Shown in pieces: positions 1-5,476 of a stretch of DNA of 5,476 nt. The notes under the pieces are model-generated. The model ran no database searches and had not been told where the DNA came from. It saw only the letters and a program-made list of their open reading frames with translations. The DNA is taken from assembly GCA_036392615.1 (NCBI GenBank), contig DASVXQ010000517.1, positions 1 to 5,476 of the forward strand, given 5' to 3'. This DNA comes from DASVXQ01 sp036392615. GTDB lineage: Bacteria > Actinomycetota > CALGFH01. Within the stretch, counting starts at the first letter, position 1; each line of letters opens with the position of its first letter. A program made the position numbers and the translations under genes.

Positions 1-2221
1 GCCAGCCGAGCCGCCCCGCCAGCCGGCCCCTGGCCGTCCGGGCCAGCCGGCGCGCGGCCGCCGCGTCGTCGCCGTGCGGCTCTGCGGGCGCGTACTCGGC
101 GGCGACGTACAGCTCGGTGAGGTCCTCCAGCGGGCGCGCGTCGTCGGCGAACTGGCCGCTCATCCGCCGCGCGTAGGCGGACGGCGTCTCGGCGCCGCGG
201 CGCCCGATGCCGGCGTCCGACGCCCAGCCGGTCAGCTCGTCGTAGGCCTCAGCGACCGCGTCGCGCGGCCGCCGCGCCGTCCGGCGCCGCGCCAGCAGCA
301 CCCGCACCAGCTTGGTGGCCGGCACCAGCGCCAGCAGCGCCAGCAGCACGATCAGCGCCAGGATGCCGCGGCGCGCCGCCTTCTCGCGGCCGCTCTGCGG
401 GGTGCCGAGCTGCGTCGAGGTGTCGGTGTTCTCCGCCTCCAACTTGGGGTTGCCGTTGCTCTGGGTGGAGCCGCTGGCGTTGCCGGAGCCCGGCACGGTG
501 GTGGCGGTGGTGGCCGGGCTGATCAGCCGGCCGGAGGCGGTGGTGTAGCTCGGCACGTCCACCTGGCCGTCGCCCCGGGGGGTCGGCTCGAACCGTACCC
601 AGCCGACGCTCGGGAAGTACAGCTCCGGCCAGGCGTGGGCGTCCTTGGAGCCGACCTCCCAGTGGTCGCCCGCCGGCACGCCGGAGGTGAAGCCGACCGC
701 CACCCGCGAGGGGATGTCGGCCACCCTGGCCATCGCCGCCATGGCGGCGGCGAACTGCTCGCAGTAGCCCGCCCGCACCTCCAGCAGGAAGCGCCGCAGC
801 TGGTTGCCGCCCTGCGACAGCTGCGGCACGTCCAGGCTGTACTTGAACGCCGGGCTGCGCAGGTAGTCCTGGAGCGCCAGGGCCTTGGCGAAGGGGTCGT
901 TCCTGCCCTGGGTGATGCTCAGCGCCAGGCTCTGCACCCGCGGGTCGATGTTGGAGGTGTCCAGGAAAGGCCGCAGCCCGGCGATTCCCTCGTAGGACTT
1001 CGGGCCGGCCAGGTCGGCCGCGGTCGGGGCCGGCACCCGCGAGGTCACCGTGTAGCTCAGCCCCGAGCGCAGCGGGCGGCGCAGCGTCAGGTCCCGGTTG
1101 GTGGGGCTCTGGAACACCTGGCTGCGGCCGGCGCGGACGGTCACCGGCGCCTGCGCCGCCGGCAGGTAGCCCTGCTGGCCGGCCAGCCCGCGGATGGTGA
1201 AGCGGTGGGTCACCTGCGAGGTGGGCGCGCCGCCGTCGAGGTCCTGGCTGACGTCGCCGGAGAACTCCACCAGCTGCCCGGGGCTGGAGGGGGTGAACTG
1301 CGTGCCGTCGAACCGGTCCAGGGTGATCAGCCGGTAGTAGGACGGCTGCGAGGTGCGCACGTCGAACACCGGCACGTTCTGGTCGGCGGTCAGCCGGGTC
1401 CGCAGCGACACGAACGGGTTGATGGCGATCGCCGCGCTGGCGTTCGGCCCCGAGCGGTAGTCGAGCAGCGGCCGCTGGCCGTAGCCGGGCAGCAGCCACG
1501 CCAGGGTGAGCGCCAGCAGGGCCGCGGCGGCCAGCATCCAGCGGCCGATCGAGTTGGCCTGGGTCATGGGCAGGCGCCAGCCGGTCCCCGGCCGCGCCCT
1601 CGGGCTCGACACCCAGCGTCCCCAGGTCGCCAGGCGCGCGCGGCTCTCGAACAGCAGCAGGCCGGCGCCGCCGAGCAGGAACCAGGCGGCGTACCAGGCC
1701 GGGCTGGTGTCGCGGATCAGCGCCGGGAAGACGAACAGCCCCAGCACCGGCATCAGGGCCAGCAGCGGCTGCCTGGCCCGGAACGCCAGGCCGTCGGCGG
1801 CGACCGTGACCGCCCAGGCGCCGGCGCAGGTCAGGAAGAGGAACTCCTGGGTGACCCGGACCGGCGCGGCCTGCTCGCTGATGCCGTGCAGCGCGTCGCC
1901 GGTGGCCTGCGACATCGCCACGAAGGTGTCCCTGGTGGGGATCACCACCAGCAGGGTCTCGGGGAACAGCAGCACCCCGGCGACCACGACGAAGCCGGCC
2001 ACCATGGCGACCAGCGAGAGCAGCTGGCCGACCCCGAAGCGGCGCAGCAGCGCGGCCAGCCCCAGCGCGCAGGCCATCGACAGCCAGACCGCCGGCACCC
2101 AGCCGGCCCCGACGAACAGCCGGCTGAGCGAGAGCGAGGCTCCCGCCAGCAGGCCGGCCAGCGTCAGCGCCTGTGCGAAATCGGTGTTGCGCGCCCCGAC
2201 GGAGCTGTCAATCGTCGCCAC
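1..2221 (-). CDS. TgpA-like membrane transglutaminase (DUF3488 / transglutaminase core / DUF4129), C-terminus cut by window edge
   Basis: The minus-strand frame is open from a GTG at 2221 to the window edge, giving 740 visible residues. About seven hydrophobic segments fill residues 18-246. A long extracytoplasmic stretch follows, then one further membrane helix at about 620-642 and a cytoplasmic tail resembling DUF4129 (AYDEL at 659, TPSAYA at 679). The papain-like transglutaminase core is recognisable from GYCEQFA (Cys487), DAHAWPE (His529) and GWVRFEPTP (Glu545). The spacing matches the Cys-His-Asp triad of this superfamily, but Glu replaces Asp. A Thr/Ser/Gly/Asn-rich linker (about 565-615) joins the core to the last helix. 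The start is well bounded: an in-frame TGA lies two codons upstream of the GTG, and a start at the next Val codons would remove the first helix. No good Shine-Dalgarno is seen, and the gene begins 58 bp inside the DUF58 gene, so it is probably translationally coupled. The family is envelope-associated (Pseudomonas TgpA is the studied example); substrate and reaction here are unknown. Confidence 0.93.
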   Translation of the reverse strand, partial: MATIDSSVGARNTDFAQALTLAGLLAGASLSLSRLFVGAGWVPAVWLSMACALGLAALLRRFGVGQLLSLVAMVAGFVVVAGVLLFPETLLVVIPTRDTFVAMSQATGDALHGISEQAAPVRVTQEFLFLTCAGAWAVTVAADGLAFRARQPLLALMPVLGLFVFPALIRDTSPAWYAAWFLLGGAGLLLFESRARLATWGRWVSSPRARPGTGWRLPMTQANSIGRWMLAAAALLALTLAWLLPGYGQRPLLDYRSGPNASAAIAINPFVSLRTRLTADQNVPVFDVRTSQPSYYRLITLDRFDGTQFTPSSPGQLVEFSGDVSQDLDGGAPTSQVTHRFTIRGLAGQQGYLPAAQAPVTVRAGRSQVFQSPTNRDLTLRRPLRSGLSYTVTSRVPAPTAADLAGPKSYEGIAGLRPFLDTSNIDPRVQSLALSITQGRNDPFAKALALQDYLRSPAFKYSLDVPQLSQGGNQLRRFLLEVRAGYCEQFAAAMAAMARVADIPSRVAVGFTSGVPAGDHWEVGSKDAHAWPELYFPSVGWVRFEPTPRGDGQVDVPSYTTASGRLISPATTATTVPGSGNASGSTQSNGNPKLEAENTDTSTQLGTPQSGREKAARRGILALIVLLALLALVPATKLVRVLLARRRTARRPRDAVAEAYDELTGWASDAGIGRRGAETPSAYARRMSGQFADDARPLEDLTELYVAAEYAPAEPHGDDAAAARRLARTARGRLAGRLGW

Positions 2222-3435
2222 GGGTCATCCAGTCGGTCGTTGCGGGTGATGATCGCGGTCCTCCAGCCGGCCCGGTCGAGCAGGGTGCCGATGCCGGCGG
2301 CGTGCGCCTCGGCGGCGGCCACCTCGCGGCCGGCCAGGCCGACCCAGCTGTCCGCCCGCACCAGCAGGCCGAGCGCGCCGGCGAAGCCGAGCCGGCAGCG
2401 CGCCAGCGCGGCCGCCTCCTCGGCGCTGGGCACGGTCAGCACGGCGATCAGCAGGCCCTCGCCGGTGGCGCGGGCGAGCCGGTCGGCCAGCGGCACCAGC
2501 GAGGTCGAGCGGGTCGGCTCCACGCTGGCGAGGAAGTCGAGCATGGCGGTCGCCTGGTCCGCCGAGTGGGCGGTGCGCACCTGCTGGCCCTCGTCGGTGA
2601 TCATGCCGAGCTCGTAGCCGCTGGCGCCGAGCCGCACCGCGATCGAGGCGGCGATCGACACCATCCGCTCGAAGGAGGCCTGGCCGCCCTGCCCGCGGTG
2701 GGCGCCGCGGCGCAGGTCGAGGGCGAGCAGCGCGCGGGCCTGCCAGGGGCGCTCCTCCTGCCGGATCATCAGCTGGCCGCGCTTGGCGGAGGAGCGCCAG
2801 TGGACCTTGCGGAGGTCGTCGCCGTCGCGGTAGTCGCGGGTGGTGTAGAACTCGTCGCCCTGGCTGAACAGGTACCGCACCTTGGTGGAGGCGGCGCTGG
2901 CCAGCTCGCCGCCGAGCGACGGCGGGCTGAGCGGCTCGACCTTGGGGTGGACGACCACCTCGGAGGTGCCGGCCAGCTCGGAGGTCACCTGCGCCAGCCC
3001 GAGCGGGTCGGACAGGCGCACCACCAGCGGTCCCACCGTGTAGCGGCCGCGCGCGCCCGCGCTGATCTCGTAGTTGAGCAGCTCGCGGTCGTCGCCGGCG
3101 ATGCCGGGCACCACGAAGCGCGCCGGCTGGCCGAGCTGGTAGGGCAGCCTGTCCTCCAGCAGCAGCACGCCGGTCTCCAGCCGGCCGAGGTTGCGCAGCC
3201 GCAGCGACACCGCGATGCGGCCGCCCACCTCGGTGCGCACCGGCCGCAGCGAACGACTGCTGCCCAGCCGGTAGGTGCCCCAGCGGACGATCAGGAAGCC
3301 GGCCAGCGGCAGCAGCAGCGCGGCCACCGCGAGCATGTACAGCTCGGAGGCGCCGGTGAGCCGGCCGGCGAGGTACAGCGCCACGCCGGCACCGAGGAAG
3401 CCCAGCGCCCGCGGGGTGAGAACCTTTGGCTTCAA
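2164..3435 (-). CDS. DUF58 domain membrane protein
   Basis: This 423-residue protein has two N-terminal membrane helices (about 10-25 and 32-51), a beta-rich middle region with the SDPLGL motif (142-147), and the DUF58 signature at about 193-229: GDEFYTTRDYRDGDD, then VHWRSSAKRGQLMIRQEE. The segment after the signature is expected to adopt a von Willebrand A-like fold, but at the MIDAS position it reads LALDLRRGA (237-245) rather than DxSxS, so metal binding by a classical MIDAS looks unlikely. The start chosen is TTG at 3435, because it overlaps the upstream stop as TTGA, the usual geometry of coupled genes, and preserves the first helix. No strong Shine-Dalgarno is visible. DUF58 proteins are regularly encoded between a MoxR ATPase and a transglutaminase-like or VWA protein and are inferred to be partners or clients of MoxR. 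The molecular function is not established. Confidence 0.95.
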   Translation of the reverse strand: MKPKVLTPRALGFLGAGVALYLAGRLTGASELYMLAVAALLLPLAGFLIVRWGTYRLGSSRSLRPVRTEVGGRIAVSLRLRNLGRLETGVLLLEDRLPYQLGQPARFVVPGIAGDDRELLNYEISAGARGRYTVGPLVVRLSDPLGLAQVTSELAGTSEVVVHPKVEPLSPPSLGGELASAASTKVRYLFSQGDEFYTTRDYRDGDDLRKVHWRSSAKRGQLMIRQEERPWQARALLALDLRRGAHRGQGGQASFERMVSIAASIAVRLGASGYELGMITDEGQQVRTAHSADQATAMLDFLASVEPTRSTSLVPLADRLARATGEGLLIAVLTVPSAEEAAALARCRLGFAGALGLLVRADSWVGLAGREVAAAEAHAAGIGTLLDRAGWRTAIITRNDRLDDPWRRLTAPSGRATPISHRR

Positions 3436-4415
3436 GCCTGACCCCGACCGCGGATCGGGATCGGCACGAACTCTACGATGTCGTCCAGCACGTCGGCGGC
3501 GGTGCGGCCGATCATCTGCGCCTCGGGGGAGGGGATCAGCCGGTGCGCCAGCACGGGGGAGATCAGCTGCTTGATGTCGTCGGGGACGATGTAGTCGCGG
3601 CCGCTGGCGGCGGCGGCCGAGCGGGCGGCGCGCAGCATCGACAGGGCGGCGCGGGGGCTGGCGCCGAGCGCCAGGTCGGCGTGCTCGCGGGTGGCCCGCA
3701 CCAGGTCGACGATGTAGTTCTTGAGGCTGTCGGCGACGTGCACCAGCTTGGCGTTGTCGATCATCTTGGCGACCGTGGGCGCGTCGGCCACCGGAGAGAT
3801 GTCCGCCAGCCGGGAGTTCTGGCCGTGGGTGTTGAGGATGTCGACCTCGGCCTCGCGGGTGGGGTAGCCGATCGCCAGCTCCAGCATGAAGCGGTCGCGC
3901 TGCGCCTCCGGCAGGGGGTAGGTGCCCTCGTGCTCGATCGGGTTCTGGGTGGCGATCACCATGAACGGCACGCCCAGCTGGTAGGTCACCCCGTCCATGG
4001 TGACCTGGCGCTCCTCCATGGACTCCAGCAGCGCGGCCTGGGTCTTCGGCGAGGCGCGGTTGATCTCGTCGCCGACCACGATGTTGGCGAAGATCGCGCC
4101 CGGCTTGAACTCGAAATCGCCGCGCTCCTGGCTGTAGACGCTGACCCCGGTCACGTCGGAGGGCAGCAGGTCGGGGGTGAACTGGACGCGGCGAACGGAG
4201 CAGTCGATCGAGCGGGCCAGCGCCTTGGCGAGCATCGTCTTGCCCACGCCCGGCACGTCCTCGATGAGCACGTGCCCCTCGGCCAGCAGGGCGATCAGGG
4301 CGAGCCGCACGACCTCGGGCTTGCCCTCGATGACGCGCTCGATGTTGGCGCGGATCTTGTCGAAGGTGGCGGCCAGATCGTCCATACCGCCGAGGTCGGG
4401 CCGTGTGGTGGCCAC
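3432..4415 (-). CDS. MoxR-family AAA+ ATPase
   Basis: This is a complete 327-residue MoxR-type AAA+ ATPase, a usual length for the family. Counting from the GTG at 4415, Walker A is GVGKT (56-60, Lys59) and Walker B is IVVGDEINRAS with Asp116-Glu117. Sensor 1 is in VIATQNP (Asn158), candidate arginine fingers are in EAQRDRF (173/175), and a sensor-2-like Arg lies in GASPRA (Arg255) in the C-terminal lid. All ATPase residues look intact. The open frame extends 25 codons further upstream to 4490. The GTG at 4415 is preferred because AAAGGAG sits 8 bases before it, and the extra N-terminus would run through the promoter-like region. MoxR ATPases are thought to act as chaperones maturing or remodelling partner proteins, commonly the co-encoded DUF58 or VWA proteins. 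It is the first gene of a three-gene operon, overlapping DUF58 by 4 bases. An alternative start is the ATG at 4385. Confidence 0.96.
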   Translation of the reverse strand: MATTRPDLGGMDDLAATFDKIRANIERVIEGKPEVVRLALIALLAEGHVLIEDVPGVGKTMLAKALARSIDCSVRRVQFTPDLLPSDVTGVSVYSQERGDFEFKPGAIFANIVVGDEINRASPKTQAALLESMEERQVTMDGVTYQLGVPFMVIATQNPIEHEGTYPLPEAQRDRFMLELAIGYPTREAEVDILNTHGQNSRLADISPVADAPTVAKMIDNAKLVHVADSLKNYIVDLVRATREHADLALGASPRAALSMLRAARSAAAASGRDYIVPDDIKQLISPVLAHRLIPSPEAQMIGRTAADVLDDIVEFVPIPIRGRGQA

Positions 4416-4423
4416 CGGACGAG

Positions 4424-4430
4424 CTCCTTT
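4424..4430 (-). promoter_or_regulatory. Ribosome binding site of the moxR-family gene
   Basis: The minus strand reads AAAGGAG, a near-perfect anti-Shine-Dalgarno match, followed by 8 bases and then GTG at 4415. It decides the start against the longer reading frame beginning at 4490. Confidence 0.85.
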
Positions 4431-4434
4431 CGGT

Positions 4435-4478
4435 GAATACTTCTCGGCTTCGATTCTAGAAGGGTCTGAGAAGAATTT
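4435..4478. repeat. Imperfect inverted repeat, operator-like, overlapping the candidate moxR promoter
   Basis: The left arm GAATACTTCTC (4435-4445) and right arm GAGAAGAATTT (4468-4478) are reverse complements at 9 of 11 positions, with an unbroken 6-base core (CTTCTC/GAGAAG). Between them lies the perfect 8-base palindrome TTCTAGAA (4454-4461), almost at the centre. The dyad covers the TAGAAT -10-like hexamer, so a protein bound here could block transcription. As RNA it could also form a weak hairpin, but the 22-base loop makes this less convincing. Which regulator would bind is unknown. Confidence 0.4.
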
Positions 4479-4481
4479 CGC
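4453..4481 (-). promoter_or_regulatory. Candidate promoter of the MoxR-DUF58-transglutaminase operon
   Basis: On the minus strand a TAGAAT hexamer (4458-4453) is a good -10 match of the TAnnnT type. Seventeen bases upstream is GCGAAA (4481-4476), only a 3-of-6 match to TTGACA. A start point near 4446 would give a leader of about 30 bases containing the AAAGGAG site. The local AT-richness contrasts with the surrounding DNA. The -10 call is fair; the -35 is weak. Confidence 0.45.
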
Positions 4482-4530
4482 TTCCCGCACCCCGCAACTT
4501 CACAGGTGGCTCTGGAACGCCGTGGGATAC

Positions 4531-4560
4531 ACCGGCCGGCGGCGACCGGTTCCCGGCGGC
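4531..4560. repeat. GC-rich short repeats in the tetR promoter region
   Basis: An ACCGG/CCGGT inverted pair (4531-4535 and 4546-4550) encloses 10 bases, and the octamer CCGGCGGC occurs twice, 17 bases apart (4536-4543 and 4553-4560). They cover the spacer and -35 region of the tetR promoter candidate, where an autoregulatory TetR operator would be expected. In DNA this GC-rich, such short repeats can arise by chance, so this is only a candidate. Confidence 0.2.
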
Positions 4561-4571
4561 TCGGGTAGGCT
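4542..4571 (+). promoter_or_regulatory. Candidate leaderless promoter of the tetR-family gene
   Basis: TAGGCT (4566-4571) fits the TAnnnT -10 pattern and ends six bases before the ATG at 4578, so transcription would begin at or next to the start codon. Eighteen bases upstream of the -10 is GCGACC (4542-4547), matching TTGACA at three positions (the central GAC). No Shine-Dalgarno precedes the ATG (the bases are GCCGCC), which supports a leaderless message, a common arrangement in actinobacteria. Confidence 0.5.
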
Positions 4572-4577
4572 GCCGCC

Positions 4578-5156
4578 ATGTCGCAAGCCTCGGAGACGCG
4601 GGACAAGCTGCTCGCCGCCGCGCGGCGGGCGTTCGCCGAGCTGGGCTACTCGAAGGCGCGGGTCGAGGACGTGGTGACCCGCGCCGGCGTCGGGCACGGC
4701 ACCTTCTACGCCTACTTCGCGAACAAGCAGGCGGCCCTGGCGGCGCTGGTGCGCGAGCACGCCGCCACCCTCCAGGAGCTCGCCAGCCAGCCGTGGCGCG
4801 CCGGCGACGTGCGCTCGAGCCTGGCCGAGGTGCTCGGCGGCCTGGCCGACCTGTACGACCGCGACGCGGACATGCTGGTGATCTGGACCGAGGCGGCGGC
4901 CAACGACCCGGAGCTGACCGTGGTGCTGGACGAGGTGCGCCACCAGTTCGTCGAGCGCATCGCCCGCAACGTCGAGCGGGCCGCCCGGCAGGGGCTCGCC
5001 CGCCCGGTCGACCCGTACACCGCCGCCACCGCGCTGGCGGCCATGGCTGAGCGCACCCTGTTCCTGCGGGCCGCCCGCAAGGAGCCGCTGGACCGCGAGC
5101 GGACCGTCGAGGTGCTGGCCGACCTCTGGTACCACGCCCTCTATAAAGGAGCGTGA
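4578..5156 (+). CDS. TetR/AcrR-family transcriptional regulator
   Basis: This 192-residue protein has the usual TetR length. The N-terminal DNA-binding domain spans about residues 6-55. Its helix-turn-helix runs from ARVEDVV (27-33) through the recognition helix region GVGHGTFYAYF (37-47), followed by the typical NKQAAL. The rest is an all-alpha ligand-binding and dimerisation domain of unknown specificity, with a WTEAAANDPEL stretch (103-113) like that in other actinobacterial members. It is divergent from the MoxR operon and is followed after 7 bases by a macro-domain gene, probably co-transcribed. TetR proteins usually repress their own and adjacent genes by binding a dyad in the shared intergenic region. 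The ligand cannot be deduced. The ATG at 4578 is supported by the -10-like TAGGCT placed for a leaderless transcript. Confidence 0.95.
   Translation: MSQASETRDKLLAAARRAFAELGYSKARVEDVVTRAGVGHGTFYAYFANKQAALAALVREHAATLQELASQPWRAGDVRSSLAEVLGGLADLYDRDADMLVIWTEAAANDPELTVVLDEVRHQFVERIARNVERAARQGLARPVDPYTAATALAAMAERTLFLRAARKEPLDRERTVEVLADLWYHALYKGA
5145..5151 (+). promoter_or_regulatory. Ribosome binding site for the macro-domain gene, inside the end of tetR
   Basis: AAAGGAG lies in the last codons of the tetR gene, 12 bases before the GTG at 5164, a slightly long spacing. It is the same heptamer as at the moxR gene. The long spacing suggests coupling to tetR translation. Confidence 0.55.
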
Positions 5157-5163
5157 CCCGCAG

Positions 5164-5476
5164 GTGACGGATGTGAGGCAGGCGGGCCGCCAGGTCGCCA
5201 GCTGCGGCCCGGCCGAGGTGTGGCTGTGGCGCGGCGACATCACCCAGCTCGAGGTGGACGCGATCGTCAACGCCGCCAACAACCAGGGCTGGCTCGGCTC
5301 CGGCGTGGCCGGGGCGATCCGCAGGGCCGCCGGCGACGAGGTCGAGGAGGAGGCGGTCGCCCAGGGGCCCTGGGCGATCGGCGGGGCGGTGCGCACCGGC
5401 CCCGGGCGGCTGGGCGTCCGCGGGGTCAAGGCGATCCTGCACGCCGCCGCGATGGGCGCGGGCACGCCGGCCAGCG
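5164..5476 (+). CDS. Macro-domain (ADP-ribose-binding fold) protein, C-terminus cut by window edge
   Basis: From GTG at 5164 the frame runs open to the window edge, giving 104 complete codons. Macro-domain hallmarks appear in order: LWRGDITQLEVDAIVNAANN (21-40), with the GDI Asp25 expected to contact adenine and the NAAN block at 36-39; the phosphate-binding loop GSGVAGAIRRAAG (45-57); and IGGAVRTGPGRL (72-83) followed by AILHAAAMG (90-98). Macro domains bind ADP-ribose and related nucleotides, and some hydrolyse ADP-ribosyl links or O-acetyl-ADP-ribose. The loop is GSGVAG, lacking the Asp that MacroD-type hydrolases carry after GGGV, so this looks closer to Af1521-like or unassigned bacterial macro proteins. 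Binding is likely; catalysis is uncertain. It sits 7 bases after tetR and is presumably co-transcribed with it. The GTG at 5173 is an alternative start. The end of the domain and any fused domain lie outside the window. Confidence 0.9.
   Translation, partial: MTDVRQAGRQVASCGPAEVWLWRGDITQLEVDAIVNAANNQGWLGSGVAGAIRRAAGDEVEEEAVAQGPWAIGGAVRTGPGRLGVRGVKAILHAAAMGAGTPAS

Noticed and set aside
480..540. Short tandem ACC/GCC triplets on the minus strand as a possible repeat array
   Set aside because: They encode the Thr-rich extracytoplasmic linker of the transglutaminase protein and have no regular unit beyond codon repetition.
74..2617. An 847-codon plus-strand open frame opposite the transglutaminase and DUF58 genes
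   Set aside because: It is Arg/Gly/Gln/Ala-rich with no recognisable domain, and it is antisense to two genes with clear family motifs. Long antisense frames are expected in DNA of this GC content.
2173..4436. Long plus-strand open frames opposite DUF58 and MoxR
   Set aside because: Low-complexity His/Gly/Val/Arg-rich translations without motifs; shadows of the minus-strand genes.
4440..4473. CTTCTC/GAGAAG stem as a transcription terminator
   Set aside because: Arms of six bases with a 22-base loop, no following U-run, and a position between two divergent starts where no gene ends.
4416..4490. N-terminal extension of the MoxR protein from a start at 4490
   Set aside because: The extra 25 residues are unlike the family N-terminus and cover the AT-rich promoter-like region. 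The GTG at 4415 has a strong, well-spaced AAAGGAG.
4514..4553. GGAAC motifs on both strands (4514-4518 plus, 4553-4549 minus) as ECF sigma factor -35 elements
   Set aside because: No matching -10 element such as CGTT or TCT was found at a convincing 16-18 base spacing on either strand.
4456..5465. Two long minus-strand open frames opposite the tetR and macro-domain genes
   Set aside because: Arg/Pro/Ala-rich translations with no domain. The plus strand carries clear TetR and macro motifs, and these frames run through the promoter region.

Overview
The window is very GC-rich, densely packed bacterial DNA with third-position G/C bias, GTG and TTG starts, very short or negative intergenic gaps and one apparently leaderless gene. 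This points to a high-GC actinobacterium. A Streptosporangiales-like or related filamentous lineage is plausible, but no taxonomic marker is present, so that is only an impression. No RNA genes, insertion sequences, CRISPR arrays, attachment sites or origins are visible.

Left part (1-4415, minus strand): a three-gene operon read right to left. A MoxR-family AAA+ ATPase (4415-3432) comes first. A membrane-anchored DUF58 protein (3435-2164) follows, with its TTG start overlapping the MoxR stop as TTGA. Last is a large multi-pass transglutaminase-like protein of the TgpA type (2221 to beyond position 1, C-terminus cut off), whose GTG start lies 58 bp inside the DUF58 gene. This is the recurrent MoxR-DUF58-transglutaminase module. 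Known biology of MoxR proteins suggests the ATPase acts as a chaperone-like remodeller working with the DUF58 protein. The transglutaminase-fold protein places a Cys-His-acidic papain-like domain outside the membrane, so the module probably serves the cell envelope; its substrate is unknown.

Middle (4416-4577): a 162 bp divergent intergenic region, the only non-coding stretch. Its half next to moxR is unusually AT-rich and carries a strong ribosome binding site, a TAGAAT -10-like hexamer and an imperfect dyad. The other half is GC-rich and carries a TAGGCT -10-like hexamer six bases before the tetR ATG.

Right part (4578-5476, plus strand): a TetR/AcrR-family repressor (4578-5156) followed after 7 bp by a macro-domain (ADP-ribose-binding fold) protein (5164 to beyond the end). 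The two probably form one transcription unit. The TetR protein is the natural candidate to control its own unit and possibly the divergent moxR operon.

Nothing here is clearly a new system. The points most worth a second look are the operator-like intergenic dyad, the TetR-macrodomain pair with a non-canonical macro loop, and the acidic-residue substitution in the transglutaminase triad.
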